Source: Bradyrhizobium frederickii (GTDB taxonomy: Bacteria > Pseudomonadota > Alphaproteobacteria > Rhizobiales > Xanthobacteraceae). Taken from it: 64,000 nucleotides of DNA. Below are positions 44,444 to 53,518 of this stretch, one piece after another. The stretch spans positions 1 through 64,000 of the forward strand of contig NZ_SPQS01000009.1 in the NCBI RefSeq assembly GCF_004570865.1, given 5' to 3'. A program made the position numbers and the translations under genes. Position 1 is the stretch's first letter, and each line of letters starts with the position of its first letter. The notes beneath the pieces were generated by a model, which was not told the origin of the DNA, searched no databases, and worked only from the letters and a program-made list of their open reading frames with translations.

Positions 44444-44542
44444 ATGAGAGTCGCTTCCCTGGAAAGTGCAGTCGCCGCGATCACGTTGATCACGGCTATC
44501 ATTGTGGTGCTGTGGGAGATCAAGATCTTCTACGGAATGTGA
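44444..44542 (+). CDS. Candidate 32-residue single-pass membrane microprotein
   Basis: The short frame MRVASLESAVAAITLITAII continues VVLWEIKIFYGM and stops at TGA. It is one membrane helix with few charges. GGAG lies seven bases upstream of the ATG with purine-rich context (GGAGTAAGAG). It sits in the 342-base gap between the acyl-CoA ligase and the convergent thioesterase gene. The remainder of that gap shows nothing recognisable. Support is the ribosome site and the clean helix only. Confidence 0.4.
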   Translation: MRVASLESAVAAITLITAIIVVLWEIKIFYGM

Positions 44543-44646
44543 ACTGGCAGGATGCCCTGGTCGAACACGACCTTGCATCCCTTCCGCGGCGGCGGAAGCC
44601 TGCCGTTCAATTGGGCGACCCGAAGAGCGACGCTTGCCGTCACGCC

Positions 44647-45420
44647 TCAACGCTTCTCGATCACCAGGCTCTGCACCGCGCGGCCGAAATAGCCCTGGCG
44701 GTCGGCAAGGCGCGACATTGCAAGCCCGGCGCCGTCGGCGCCGATCCAGGACTCGCCGTCGAGCAGAATCCACTCGCCGACCGGCTGACGCGCGAAGCTC
44801 ACGGTGAGGTCGGCATTGATGTAGGTCCAGGCGCGGAAGTCGAGCGTCGAGGCGGTGCCGTTGGAGAAATCGGCGGCGACCACGGCGCGCATGGCCTGCG
44901 AGATCGCCTCCCCCTCGATCAGCGGATGATCGACGCGAAACCAGATCGCGCCGGCGCCGGCCTGACCGAAGCGGCCGCGCGCGGCACGCATCGAGACCGA
45001 ACGCACGAACGGGCTGGTGGCGGCGTGACCGTCCTCGGCCAGCGAGTCCTCCGGCGAGGGCAGCGTGACCGGCAGCTCCTCGACATCGTCGGGCAGGTTC
45101 AGTGCCTGGCGCCGGATCTTGAGCACGGTCGCGCCGACCACCTGCACGCCGTCGGCAAGCAGCTTGATGTTGCAGAGCTGGATCTTGCGGCCCTCGCGCA
45201 GGACCTCGGTCGCGATCGTGAGCGGCGCCACCGGCACCGGGCGCATCAGGTCGATGGTGACGCGCGCGATGTCCATCGGAGCCGGCGTCGGAACGCGCTC
45301 GGCCGCCCAGGTCACCAGCGAAGCCGGCGCCGAACCGTGCTGCATGCGCCGATCCCAGGGACCGGCGGCATCCGGGCTGGTGACGACGCTGTCGCCGTCG
45401 ACGCGGTAGATGGCGGTCAT
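44647..45420 (-). CDS. Acyl-CoA thioesterase-like protein (double hotdog type)
   Basis: The 257-residue protein reads QHGSAPASLVTWAAERVPTPAPMDIARVTIDLMRPVPVAPLTIATEVLREGRKIQLCNIKLLADG in its first half. This is the N-terminal hotdog of TesB/4HBT_3 thioesterases. A second half reads DFRAWTYINADLTVSFARQPVGEWILLDGESWIGADGAGLA, the second hotdog with the family's conserved Asp and Gly. It would hydrolyse an acyl-CoA in the cytoplasm. It neighbours an acyl-CoA ligase and the second nitronate-monooxygenase-like gene. Confidence 0.85.
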   Translation of the reverse strand: MTAIYRVDGDSVVTSPDAAGPWDRRMQHGSAPASLVTWAAERVPTPAPMDIARVTIDLMRPVPVAPLTIATEVLREGRKIQLCNIKLLADGVQVVGATVLKIRRQALNLPDDVEELPVTLPSPEDSLAEDGHAATSPFVRSVSMRAARGRFGQAGAGAIWFRVDHPLIEGEAISQAMRAVVAADFSNGTASTLDFRAWTYINADLTVSFARQPVGEWILLDGESWIGADGAGLAMSRLADRQGYFGRAVQSLVIEKR

Positions 45421-45440
45421 CGTTCAATCAGTCTCGGTTG

Positions 45441-45560
45441 ACGTTCCCCGGATGCTGCGCAGCGCGTAGCGGTGCGCTGCCGATCCGGGGTCCATACGTT
45501 GCCGCGGTGGGTCCCGGCTCTGCGCAGCAGCGTTGCGCGCTGCAGCGCGTCCGGGACATG
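45441..45560. repeat. Imperfect inverted repeat of 'ccggatgctgcgcag' type
   Basis: The left block gttccccggatgctgcgcag...gatccgggg and the right block gtcccggctctgcgcagcag...cgtccgggac are each internally dyadic and mutually inverted. It fills the 146-base gap between the thioesterase start and the 3' end of the second nitronate-monooxygenase-like gene. Confidence 0.55.
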
Positions 45561-45566
45561 AGATCG

Positions 45567-46535
45567 TCACAACGGCGGATCGATCGCTTCGTCGTATTCC
45601 TTCTTGAAGCGCGCGATCAGCTCCGCTGCAGGCAGCACCTGGTCGATGCTGCCGATGCCCTGGCCGCTCCCCCAGATCTCCTTCCAGGCTTTCGGCTTGG
45701 CGCGTTCGCCGGAGGCGTCGGTGCCGAAATTCATCTTGGAGGGATCGGAGGTCGGAAGGTTCTCCGGATCCATGCCGGCGGCGAGGATCGAGGGCTTCAA
45801 ATAATTGCCGTGCACGCCGGTGAAGAGGTTGGAATAGACGATGTCGTCGGCGCTCGAGCCGGCGATCATCTCCTTGTAGCGCTCGACCGCGTTGGCCTCC
45901 TTGGTGGCGATGAAGGCCGAGCCGATATAGGCGAAGTCCGCACCGAGGATGCGCGCGGCGCGGATCGCCTGGCCGTTGCCGATCGCGCCCGACAGCGCGA
46001 TCGGGCCGTCGAACCACTTGCGGGTCTCGGCAACGAAAGCGAGCGGCGAGATGGTGCCGGCGTGGCCGCCGGCCCCGGCCGCGACCAGGATCAGGCCGTC
46101 CGCGCCCTTCTCGATCGCCTTGTGCGCGAACTTCTGGTTGATCACGTCGTGGAAGATGATGCCGCCCCAGCCGTGCACGGCCTGGTTCAGCTCCTCGCGG
46201 GCGCCGAGCGAGGAGATGATCATCGGCACCTTGTACTTGGCGCAGAGCTGCATGTCGTGGTCGAGCCGGTTGTTCGACTTGTGCACGATCTGGTTGACCG
46301 CAAACGGCGCCGACGGCCGTTCCGGATGCGCGCGGTCATAGGCCGCGAGCTCCTCGGTGATCCGTGCCAGCCATTCGTCGAGCAGCTCCGGCGGCCGCGC
46401 GTTCAGCGCCGGAAACGAACCGACCACCCCCGCCTTGCATTGCGCGATCACCAGATCGGGCACCGAGATGATGAAGAGCGGCGAGCCGATCACGGGGATC
46501 GACAGGCGCCCTTTGAACAAGGCAGGCATGGACAT
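45567..46535 (-). CDS. Nitronate monooxygenase (NPD) family enzyme, second copy
   Basis: The 322-residue FMN-type TIM-barrel enzyme has LSIPVIGSPLFIISVPDLVIAQCKAGVVGSFP, GADGLILVAAGAGGHAGTISPLAFV and GAIGNGQAIRAARILGADFAYIGSAFIAT. The architecture and gene length match the enzyme at 41644-42618, including the C-terminal KxWxxIWxxG motif, so they are paralogues. The start at 46535 (MSMPALFKG) has GAGGAT about eleven bases upstream. An ATG six bases later is also possible. Confidence 0.86.
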   Translation of the reverse strand: MSMPALFKGRLSIPVIGSPLFIISVPDLVIAQCKAGVVGSFPALNARPPELLDEWLARITEELAAYDRAHPERPSAPFAVNQIVHKSNNRLDHDMQLCAKYKVPMIISSLGAREELNQAVHGWGGIIFHDVINQKFAHKAIEKGADGLILVAAGAGGHAGTISPLAFVAETRKWFDGPIALSGAIGNGQAIRAARILGADFAYIGSAFIATKEANAVERYKEMIAGSSADDIVYSNLFTGVHGNYLKPSILAAGMDPENLPTSDPSKMNFGTDASGERAKPKAWKEIWGSGQGIGSIDQVLPAAELIARFKKEYDEAIDPPL

Positions 46536-46680
46536 TGCGAGACGATCCTCTGTTGGCCGGTCAATGGAAGGTTGGGCGCCATACCAACAAGGCAATCTTT
46601 CCACTGTCAAGTATTGCGTTTTGACGCCGTAGGCGGGTGGGGGCGCGCGCAATTCCAAGCAGCGGAATTCGCGTCCTTCG

Positions 46681-46785
46681 TCATTCCGGGGCGACGCGCA
46701 GCGTCGCGCCCGGAATCCATCGGGCGTCAGTACGGGCGGCGCAATGGATTCCGGGCCTGCGCCTGTCGGCGCATCCCGGAATGAC
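46681..46785. repeat. Inverted repeat of 'tcattccgggg' type
   Basis: The left arm tcattccggggcgacgcg...cggaatccat (46681-46720) and the right arm atggattccgggcctgcg...tcccggaatgacc (46744-46786) are inverted. Each contains its own gcgcag or gcgcc hairpin. It lies between the promoter of the nitronate-monooxygenase-like gene and the 3' end of aspA. Confidence 0.65.
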
Positions 46786-46802
46786 CGAGGAGAGACCAGC
46801 CC

Positions 46803-48203
46803 CTACCCGAGCAAATCCGGATTGATCAGCCGCTCGAACGAGAACATCTCGTCCCACTTCTCCTGCGTCAGCAGCTTGCGCTCGACCACCACGATCTGGT
46901 GCAGCGACTTGCCGCTCTTGTAGCCCTCGCGCGCGATCTCGGCGCATTGCTTGTAGCCGAGCAGCGGCTTCAGCACCGTGACGATGCCGAGCGAGTTCAG
47001 CACCATGTTGCGGGTGTGCTCGTCGTTGGCGGTGATGCCGACGACGCAATTCTCGCGCAGGCTGTTGACCGCGCGTTCCATGGTGCGGATCGAGAAGAAC
47101 AGCGCGAACGAGATCACCGGCTCCATCACGTTGAGCTGGAGCTGGCCCGCCGAGGCCGCGAGCGTCACCGTCGTGTCGAGCCCGATGACGAGGAAGCTGG
47201 TCTGGTTGACCACTTCGGGGATCACGGGATTGACCTTGCCGGGCATGATCGAAGAGCCCGGCTGCAGCTGCGGCAGGTTGATCTCGTTGAAGCCGGCGCG
47301 CGGGCCGGAGGCAAGCAGGCGGATGTCGTTGCAGATCTTCGTCAGTTTGCTCGCGGTGCGCTTCAGAACGCCCGAGAGCTGCACATAGGCGCCGGTGTCC
47401 GAGGTCGCCTCGACGAGATCGCCGGCGAGGATGAAGTCGACGCCGGTGAGCGCGCTCAGATGCCGGACCGCGAGCTTGGGATAGCCGACCGCAGCCGTGA
47501 CGGAGGTGCCGATCGCGGTGGCGCCGAGATTGATCTCGCGCAGCAGCGCACGCGCTTCCGAGATGCGGTCGACCTCCTCACCGATCGTGGTGCCCCAGCC
47601 CCGGAATTCCGCGCCGAGCGACATCGGCACGGCATCCTGCAGATGCGTGCGGCCCATCTTCAGAACACGGTCGAACTCGCGCCCCTTGACGAAGAAAGCT
47701 TCCTGGAGCTGGCGCAGCGCGGTCATGTAGCTCTCGAGCCGCAGGATCAGCGCGAGGCGAAAGGCGGTCGGATAGGTGTCGTTGGTCGACTGGCCGTAAT
47801 TGACGTGGTCGTTGGGACTGACGTGCTGATAGTCGCCCTTGCCGAAGCCGAGCGATTCCAGCGCGAGGTTCGCGATCACCTCGTTGGCGTTCATGTTGGT
47901 GGAGGTGCCGGCACCGCCCTGGATGAAGTCGGTGACGAACTGATCCATCATCTCGCCGGCGATGACGCGGTCGCAGCCGAGAATGATCGCGTCCGCGACC
48001 CTGGCGTCGATCGCGCCGAGATCGCGATTGGCCATGGCAGCGGCCTTCTTGACGTAACCGAGCGCCTTCACGAAGTAAGGCTCCTGGTTCATCGAAATGC
48101 CGGTGATGTGGAAGTTTTCCTTACCCCGGATGGTCTGGACGCCGTAATAGATGTCGTCGGCGATCTCACGCGGTCCGAGGAAGTCCTGCTCCGTACGACT
48201 CAT
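46803..48203 (-). CDS. aspA: Aspartate ammonia-lyase
   Basis: The 466-residue cytoplasmic enzyme interconverts L-aspartate with fumarate and ammonia. The mobile substrate loop GSSIMPGKVNPVIPEVVNQ holds the catalytic Ser. GRTHLQDAVPMSLG, FIQGGAGTSTNMNANEVIAN and HVNYGQSTNDTYPT match the aspartase branch rather than class II fumarase. The length is close to the roughly 470 residues of known aspartases. It is a single-gene unit with a repeat after its stop. Confidence 0.93.
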   Translation of the reverse strand: MSRTEQDFLGPREIADDIYYGVQTIRGKENFHITGISMNQEPYFVKALGYVKKAAAMANRDLGAIDARVADAIILGCDRVIAGEMMDQFVTDFIQGGAGTSTNMNANEVIANLALESLGFGKGDYQHVSPNDHVNYGQSTNDTYPTAFRLALILRLESYMTALRQLQEAFFVKGREFDRVLKMGRTHLQDAVPMSLGAEFRGWGTTIGEEVDRISEARALLREINLGATAIGTSVTAAVGYPKLAVRHLSALTGVDFILAGDLVEATSDTGAYVQLSGVLKRTASKLTKICNDIRLLASGPRAGFNEINLPQLQPGSSIMPGKVNPVIPEVVNQTSFLVIGLDTTVTLAASAGQLQLNVMEPVISFALFFSIRTMERAVNSLRENCVVGITANDEHTRNMVLNSLGIVTVLKPLLGYKQCAEIAREGYKSGKSLHQIVVVERKLLTQEKWDEMFSFERLINPDLLG

Positions 48204-48233
48204 GGGCGCTCCTTGTTGCTCGCGCGACGTCCT

Positions 48234-48773
48234 CTAGTTCTGGCACAGCGCGCTGGTCACGAACGTATCGGTGCGGCAGTCATCCGGTTTGCGTTGCCTG
48301 CCCGGAATGAGAACCTTGGCCGAGCATTTTTCCGCGGAATCGGCATTCAGGCTCTTGCCTTCCTTGTAGCCCTTGCCCTGGCAGAGCTGGTCGGCGGCCT
48401 GTTTGCAGTCGGGCGCGCCGTTCGACGAGAGCGGGCAGGCCACGCGCCCCGACACCATGGTCGAGGGCTTGGCCAGCCGTGACAGGTCGTTCATGGTTTC
48501 ACTGGGGCTTTTGATCGGCGGCAGGATCGAGGGCAGCTTGTCGAACAGCTTGCCCATTTCATTGATCAGCCCGGGATTTTCCTCGCGTGCTGGCGCGGCG
48601 GAAGAGGCCGGCGTCGCGGGCGACGGCGCGGACTGGACCCCCTGCTGCTGGAGGCCGAGCGATGGCGGTGCAGATTGCGTCCATCCGATGCCGCCGCCAC
48701 TGAGCAGGAGCAGCAGCGCCGCTGACATCAGCGTCCCGAGCCGCAGAGCCGGATTGCCGGATCGAACCATCAT
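48234..48773 (-). CDS. Secreted hypothetical protein with C-terminal Cys motif
   Basis: The 179-residue protein has a signal peptide (LGTLMSAALLLLLSGGGIGWTQ), a Pro/Ala/Ser-rich linker, and a C-terminal domain with several cysteines (ACPLSSNGAPDCKQAADQLCQGKGY...CSAKV...DDCRTDTFVTSALCQ). Two adjacent ATGs (48773 and 48770) are possible. It lies 30 bases after the aspA start region on the same strand but upstream of it. The family is not recognised. Confidence 0.7.
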   Translation of the reverse strand: MMVRSGNPALRLGTLMSAALLLLLSGGGIGWTQSAPPSLGLQQQGVQSAPSPATPASSAAPAREENPGLINEMGKLFDKLPSILPPIKSPSETMNDLSRLAKPSTMVSGRVACPLSSNGAPDCKQAADQLCQGKGYKEGKSLNADSAEKCSAKVLIPGRQRKPDDCRTDTFVTSALCQN

Positions 48774-48820
48774 GGCGGCAACCGTAGCCGAAGCCGGCCC
48801 TGCGGCAAAGCCGCCAGCGC

Positions 48821-49402
48821 CTAGATCAACTTGACCGCCACCACGAAGCCGAGCACCAGCACGATGGCACCGAGCGCGACCCACAATCCGAGATGCTTCT
48901 CGATCCGAACCCGGATCCAGTCGCCATAGCGGTTGAGCAGGATCGCGACGACGAAGAAGCGTCCGCCACGGGCGACGATCGAGCATAGGATGAACAGGAT
49001 GAAGTTGTAGCCGGCAAAGCCCGAGGTGATGGTGACAAGCTTGTAGGGGATCGGCGTCAGCCCCTTGAGCAGGATGATGACCGCGCCCCACTCCGCATAG
49101 GAGGCACGGAAGGCATCGACCTTGTCGCCGAGGCCGTAGACCTGGATCAGCCAGTGGCCGACGGAGTCGAACAGCAGCGCGCCGATGGCGTAGCCGAGGA
49201 TGCCGCCGAGCACCGAGGTCGCGGTGCAGATGGTTGCATAGAGCCAGGCGCGCTGCGGGCGCGCCAGCGACATCGGGATCAGCATCACATCCGGCGGGAC
49301 CGGAAAGAAGGAGCTTTCGGCGAAGGAGACGACACCCATGATCCAGAGCGCGTAGGGCTTGTGGGCGGCGTCGATGCACCAATCGTAGATACGTTTCAGC
49401 AT
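48821..49402 (-). CDS. DedA/YqaA family inner-membrane protein
   Basis: The 193-residue polytopic protein has the VTT/SNARE-associated domain pattern: FAESSFFPVPPDVMLIPM in the first re-entrant segment and LLKGLTPIPYKLVTITSGFAGYNF in the second. About four or five membrane helices are seen. DedA-type proteins are tied to undecaprenyl-phosphate or phospholipid recycling, but YqaA-like members are less characterised. An alternative ATG at 49423 adds seven residues. It is not coupled to its neighbours. Confidence 0.85.
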   Translation of the reverse strand: MLKRIYDWCIDAAHKPYALWIMGVVSFAESSFFPVPPDVMLIPMSLARPQRAWLYATICTATSVLGGILGYAIGALLFDSVGHWLIQVYGLGDKVDAFRASYAEWGAVIILLKGLTPIPYKLVTITSGFAGYNFILFILCSIVARGGRFFVVAILLNRYGDWIRVRIEKHLGLWVALGAIVLVLGFVVAVKLI

Positions 49403-49468
49403 GGCGCCGCGATGAAGCACCATGGGACGGATTTGTCCATGCCGAGATTGAGGCGAATTGTGACGTTT

Positions 49469-49873
49469 CTAGTGGCGCTTGCGCGCAGCACGCCCCTCGA
49501 GCGCGACAATTGGCCGCCTGGCCGCCACGCGCGGTGACGCGACCTTGGGCAGTTTCATTGAGGATTTCGGCAGCTTCTCGGCGATGCCGAGCATGTCTTC
49601 CCGCCGCGACATCTCGCGCCAGACGTCCTCGGGGCGCACGCCGGCAGAGGCCCAGAGCACGGTGAGATTGTACAAGAGGTCGGCGCTTTCCCGGATCACG
49701 GCCTCGGAGTCGCCACTGACGGCATCGATCACGACCTCGATGGCCTCTTCAGCGAGCTTCTTTGCCATTTGCGAGGGCCCACGCTGAAACAGCCGGGCGG
49801 TCCGCGATATTGCCGGATCAAGATCCCTGGCCGCGAGCACAGCCAGATATAGCCGCTCAAGCGAATCACTCAT
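49469..49873 (-). CDS. Phosphoribosyl-ATP pyrophosphatase-like (HisE/MazG fold) protein
   Basis: The 134-residue protein has the HisE core RTARLFQRGPSQMAKKLAEEAIEVVIDAV...VIRESADLLYNLTVLWASAGV. The metal-binding acidic residues are in EEAIE and ESADLL. HisE hydrolyses phosphoribosyl-ATP in histidine synthesis. The roughly 30-residue Lys/Arg-rich C-terminal tail (KLPKSSMKLPKVASPRVAARR) is unusual, and no other his gene is nearby. It may be a second HisE or a pyrophosphohydrolase with another role. The ATG at 49873 is chosen by homology. Confidence 0.8.
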   Translation of the reverse strand: MSDSLERLYLAVLAARDLDPAISRTARLFQRGPSQMAKKLAEEAIEVVIDAVSGDSEAVIRESADLLYNLTVLWASAGVRPEDVWREMSRREDMLGIAEKLPKSSMKLPKVASPRVAARRPIVALEGRAARKRH

Positions 49874-49934
49874 GGTACTCGAAACTACTCTAAACAAATG
49901 GCCGGCGTGTTAACGCTCGGCAATAAAAGCAGAA

Positions 49935-49967
49935 AACAGGCCGGCGCGGCAAGTGCGCCGGCCTGTT
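49935..49967 (-). terminator. Rho-independent terminator of the Gly/Tyr-rich protein gene
   Basis: A perfect 13-base stem (aacaggccggcgc / gcgccggcctgtt) with a seven-base loop is followed, on the minus strand, by ttttctgctttt. It lies 25 bases after the stop of the gene at 49992-50354. Confidence 0.8.
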
Positions 49968-49991
49968 CGCCGATGACGCATGGCCGATCGG

Positions 49992-50354
49992 TTAATAGCA
50001 GCTGTAGCCGGAATAGCCGTGGGCGCAGGGGTTCTTGTAGCCGCCATAGGTGTAGCGGCTGCCCGAGTCGTAATAATAGGAACCATAGCCGGGGCCGCTG
50101 TAATAGGCCGGGCCGCCCTCGTAATAGTAAACCGGACCCGGATCATAGGCGTAGGCATTGCGGCTGGCTGCGATCGCCAGGCCGGTCGCGGCCAGGCCGA
50201 ACATCGCTGCAGCGGCGGCGCCGCCGCCACCACCACCGTGCCAATGACGGCCGCCCGCGTAGGAGGCGTTGGGTGCAGCGGCAGTCAGAGCCACCACGGC
50301 GGCGGTAGCAAGAACGGCCTTGCGGCCCGCAATCTTGGAGAATCGGTCGAACAT
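49992..50354 (-). CDS. Secreted Gly/Tyr-rich small protein
   Basis: The 120-residue protein has a signal peptide (KAVLATAAVVALTAAAPNASYA), a His/Gly linker (GGRHWHGGGGGG), a hydrophobic Ala-rich segment that could insert in a membrane, and a Tyr/Gly/Pro-rich C-terminus (YYYEGGPAYYSGPGYGSYYYD) ending GYSGYSCY. The start at 50354 has AAGGAGG 11 bases upstream; an in-frame extension is rejected. Such proteins are frequent in rhizobia, but no function is assigned. It has its own terminator. Confidence 0.72.
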   Translation of the reverse strand: MFDRFSKIAGRKAVLATAAVVALTAAAPNASYAGGRHWHGGGGGGAAAAAMFGLAATGLAIAASRNAYAYDPGPVYYYEGGPAYYSGPGYGSYYYDSGSRYTYGGYKNPCAHGYSGYSCY

Positions 50355-50582
50355 GTCTTGGGCCCTCCTTTGGGACCTGGAACGGACGCCTGCGGACAGG
50401 CTCATGCCTATCAAACCCGCATGACCTAAGTTGGGTTCCCCAACCCCAACACAAGCTGAACGGGGTTGCGTAATCGTGACGCAACCGCCGCTCATCCGCC
50501 GTTCATGTTGGCGCGCGCACGGTGTCGTCGGCCGGCGCTGCAAGCGTCACGAAACCATAACAATGCGGGACCGGCGCAACCG

Positions 50583-51635
50583 ATGTCTGAATTCAAGACG
50601 ATCGCGCTTCGTTGCCTGCTGGCCCTCTCGATCTCGCTTGCGGCACTGAGTCCACGCGGTGTCGGCGCGGCCGAGACGCCTGCGCCGTCCTCCGTTGCCA
50701 TTCACTTCACCTTCGACCGCCCGCCCGACGCGAGCATGGCGCCGTTCTTCCTTGCCGCGAAGGACGGCAGGTTCGGCGCCGAGCGTCTCAACGTGTCCTT
50801 CGGCAGCGCGACCGGATCGCCGGAGGCACTCGCCCGCGTCGCCAAAGGCGACAGCGAGCTTGCGCTCGTCGACATCAACGAGCTGATCCGGTTTCGCGAC
50901 AAGGAGGATGCGGCGCCGGTCAAGGCGGTGTTCGTGCTGTTCAACCGCGCGCCTTACGCGATCGTTGCGCGCAGGAGTCGCGGCATCCATCTGTTGCCCG
51001 ATCTCGACGGCAAGACCGTCGGCGTTGCCGAGGGCGATCTGTCGATGCGGCTGTGGCCGGCGCTGGCGCAGCAGAACGGCATCAAGGCATCGCGCGTCAA
51101 ATTCCACAAGATCGGCGCGGCCGTGCGCGAGCCGATCCTGTCCGCGGGACAGGTCGATGCCGTCGCGGGCTTCAGCCATCTCTCGGCGGTGAACCTGCGC
51201 GATCGCGGCGTGCCCGGTGCCGATCTCGTCGTGCTGCGTTATGCCGACTACGGCTGCGAGGCCTATGGCTTCGCCGTGGTGGCCAATGCCGCCTTCGCCG
51301 CAGCAAAGCCGGACGCCGTGAAAGGCTTCGTCCGCGCCTTGATCGCCGGCATCGCCGCAACCGTCAAGGAGCCTGCGCGTGCGGCGGACGAGGCCGCGAG
51401 CCGCATCGACGGCGGCGACCGCGACCTGGAGTTGGAACGCCTGCGCACCGTCCTTGCCGACGACATCCTGACCGACGAGGTCAAGCGCAACGGGCTCGGC
51501 GGTATCGAGCCGCTGCGCTTGCAGCGCTCGATCGAGCAGATCGCGCAGGACTTCAAATTCCGCAAGCGGCCGACCCCCGGCGACATTTTCGACGACCAAT
51601 TCCTGCCGCCGGTCGCGGGGCGGCTGGTCAATTGA
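50583..51635 (+). CDS. NMT1/THI5-like ABC substrate-binding protein (orphan)
   Basis: The 350-residue periplasmic protein has a signal peptide ending PRGVGAAE and the NMT1-type fold: FTFDRPPDASMAPFFLAAKDGRFGAERLNVSFGSATGSPEALARVAKGDSELALVDINELI. This family delivers sulfonates, nitrate, pyrimidines or thiamine precursors to ABC permeases. No matching permease or ATPase is adjacent, as the next gene is an exporter. The partner transporter is therefore elsewhere, or the protein acts alone. Confidence 0.85.
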   Translation: MSEFKTIALRCLLALSISLAALSPRGVGAAETPAPSSVAIHFTFDRPPDASMAPFFLAAKDGRFGAERLNVSFGSATGSPEALARVAKGDSELALVDINELIRFRDKEDAAPVKAVFVLFNRAPYAIVARRSRGIHLLPDLDGKTVGVAEGDLSMRLWPALAQQNGIKASRVKFHKIGAAVREPILSAGQVDAVAGFSHLSAVNLRDRGVPGADLVVLRYADYGCEAYGFAVVANAAFAAAKPDAVKGFVRALIAGIAATVKEPARAADEAASRIDGGDRDLELERLRTVLADDILTDEVKRNGLGGIEPLRLQRSIEQIAQDFKFRKRPTPGDIFDDQFLPPVAGRLVN

Positions 51636-51721
51636 GAAAAACTGGCAGCTTCCGCTATATCTCGCGCGCGATCCCTGCTTAAAATATGAGCTCCTTCATC
51701 CGCTCGAGTTTCGTCCCCCAC

Positions 51722-53518
51722 ATGTCCATCCTCCGCCTCTATACCCGCGTTCTCGAGTTGCTCGGCAACGAGGCGCGGCTGGGCTGGCTGCTCGCGGTCG
51801 CCAATCTCTTGCTGGCGGGCTCGCAATTCGCCGAACCCGTGCTGTTCGGCCGGATCGTCGACGTGCTCTCCGGCAAGACCGTGGCCGGCTCGAACTCGGC
51901 CTGGCCGTTCCTGGCCGCCTGGGTCGTGTTCGGGCTCTTCACAATCCTGTGCAGCGCGCTCGTGGCCTTGCAAGCCGACCGGCTCTCGCACCGTCAGCGC
52001 CAGGCGGTGCTGACCGACTATTTCGAGCACATCCTGCAACTGCCGCTGACCTTCCACTCCGGCACCCATTCGGGCCGGCTGATGAAAGTGATGCTCAACG
52101 GCACCGACGCCTTGTGGCGGCTGTGGCTCGGCTTCTTCCGCGAGCATTTTGCCGCGATCCTCTCGGTGTTGGTGCTGCTGCCGCTGTCGCTCTACCTGAA
52201 CTGGCGGCTCGCCATCCTGCTGTTCGTGCTCTGCATCGTCTTCACCGCACTGACCACCTTCGTGGTGCGCAAGACCTTCGGCATGCAGATGGAGGTCGAA
52301 GAGCAATATAGCGAACTCTCGGCGCGCGCTTCCGACGCGCTCGGCAACGTCGCGCTGGTGCAGAGCTTCGTCCGCGTCGAGTCCGAGGTGAAGGGGCTGC
52401 GCTCCGTCGCCGATCAATTGCTCGAAGCCCAGATGCCGGTGCTGTCGTGGTGGGCGCTGGTCACCGTCATCACGCGCGCCTCCACCACCATCACCGTGCT
52501 GGCGATCTTCACGTTCGGCATCGCGCTGCACGACCAGGGACTGACCTCGGTCGGCGAGATCGTGATGTTCGTGAGCTTCGCGACGATGCTGATCCAGAAG
52601 CTCGAACAGGTCGTGAGCTTCGTCAACAACGTGTTCATGGAAGCCCCGCGCCTGCGCGAGTTCTTCAATGTGCTCGACGCCGTGCCCGCCGTGCGCGACC
52701 GGTCCGACGCGATCGACGCCGGCAGGCTGTCCGGCCTCGTCGAGTTCAACGACGTCACCTTCTCCTATGACGGCAAGCGGCCGGCGATCGAGGATCTCAC
52801 CTTCACCGCGCTGCCCGGCCAGACCATCGCGCTGGTCGGCCCGACCGGCGCCGGCAAATCGACCGCGATCGCGCTCTTGCATCGCGCCTTCGACCCGCAA
52901 TCCGGCGTCATCAAGATCGACGGCATGGACGTGCGCGGCGTGACGCTGACCTCGCTGCGGCGGAACATCGGCGTCGTGTTCCAAGAGGCGCTGCTGTTCA
53001 ACCGGTCGATCGCGGAGAATTTGCGCGTCGGCAAGCCGGATGCGACCGAGGCCGAGATGCGCCAGGCGGCGGCGCGCGCGCAGGCGCTCGAATTCATCGA
53101 GCGCAGCGGCGGCTTCGAGACCAACGCCGGCGAGCGCGGCCGCATGCTGTCCGGCGGCGAGCGGCAGCGCCTGTCAATTGCCCGCGCGCTGTTGAAGGAC
53201 CCGCCGATCCTGATCCTAGACGAAGCCACCAGCGCGCTCGACGCCGTCACCGAGGCCAAGTTGAATGCTGCTCTCGACGAAGTGATGAAGGGCCGGACCA
53301 CCTTCGTGATCGCCCATCGCCTTTCCACCATCCGCAACGCCACGCGGATCCTGGTGTTCGAGAACGGCCGCGTGACCGAAAGCGGAACTTTCGATGAACT
53401 CGTGGCCAAAGGCGGTCATTTTGCCGAGCTCGCCAGGGCCCAGTTCATGGTGCAGGAAAACGCACGGGCCAGCGTGACGGCCTCCGAGGCTGCCGCGACG
53501 GCAGCCAAATCCCCCTAG
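51722..53518 (+). CDS. ndvA: Cyclic beta-glucan exporter, ABC permease-ATPase fusion (NdvA/ChvA type)
   Basis: The 598-residue inner-membrane protein has six N-terminal helices fused to an ATPase with GPTGAGKS (Walker A), [16 protein letters not shown] (signature) and [12 protein letters not shown] (Walker B). The opening [50 protein letters not shown] and the length of about 590 match NdvA/ChvA. Those proteins export cyclic beta-glucans to the periplasm for osmotic adaptation and plant interaction. The start at 51722 is chosen by homology. An in-frame ATG at 51686 would add 12 residues. The symbol follows family resemblance; the glucan synthase is not in the window. Confidence 0.83.
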   Translation: MSILRLYTRVLELLGNEARLGWLLAVANLLLAGSQFAEPVLFGRIVDVLSGKTVAGSNSAWPFLAAWVVFGLFTILCSALVALQADRLSHRQRQAVLTDYFEHILQLPLTFHSGTHSGRLMKVMLNGTDALWRLWLGFFREHFAAILSVLVLLPLSLYLNWRLAILLFVLCIVFTALTTFVVRKTFGMQMEVEEQYSELSARASDALGNVALVQSFVRVESEVKGLRSVADQLLEAQMPVLSWWALVTVITRASTTITVLAIFTFGIALHDQGLTSVGEIVMFVSFATMLIQKLEQVVSFVNNVFMEAPRLREFFNVLDAVPAVRDRSDAIDAGRLSGLVEFNDVTFSYDGKRPAIEDLTFTALPGQTIALVGPTGAGKSTAIALLHRAFDPQSGVIKIDGMDVRGVTLTSLRRNIGVVFQEALLFNRSIAENLRVGKPDATEAEMRQAAARAQALEFIERSGGFETNAGERGRMLSGGERQRLSIARALLKDPPILILDEATSALDAVTEAKLNAALDEVMKGRTTFVIAHRLSTIRNATRILVFENGRVTESGTFDELVAKGGHFAELARAQFMVQENARASVTASEAAATAAKSP

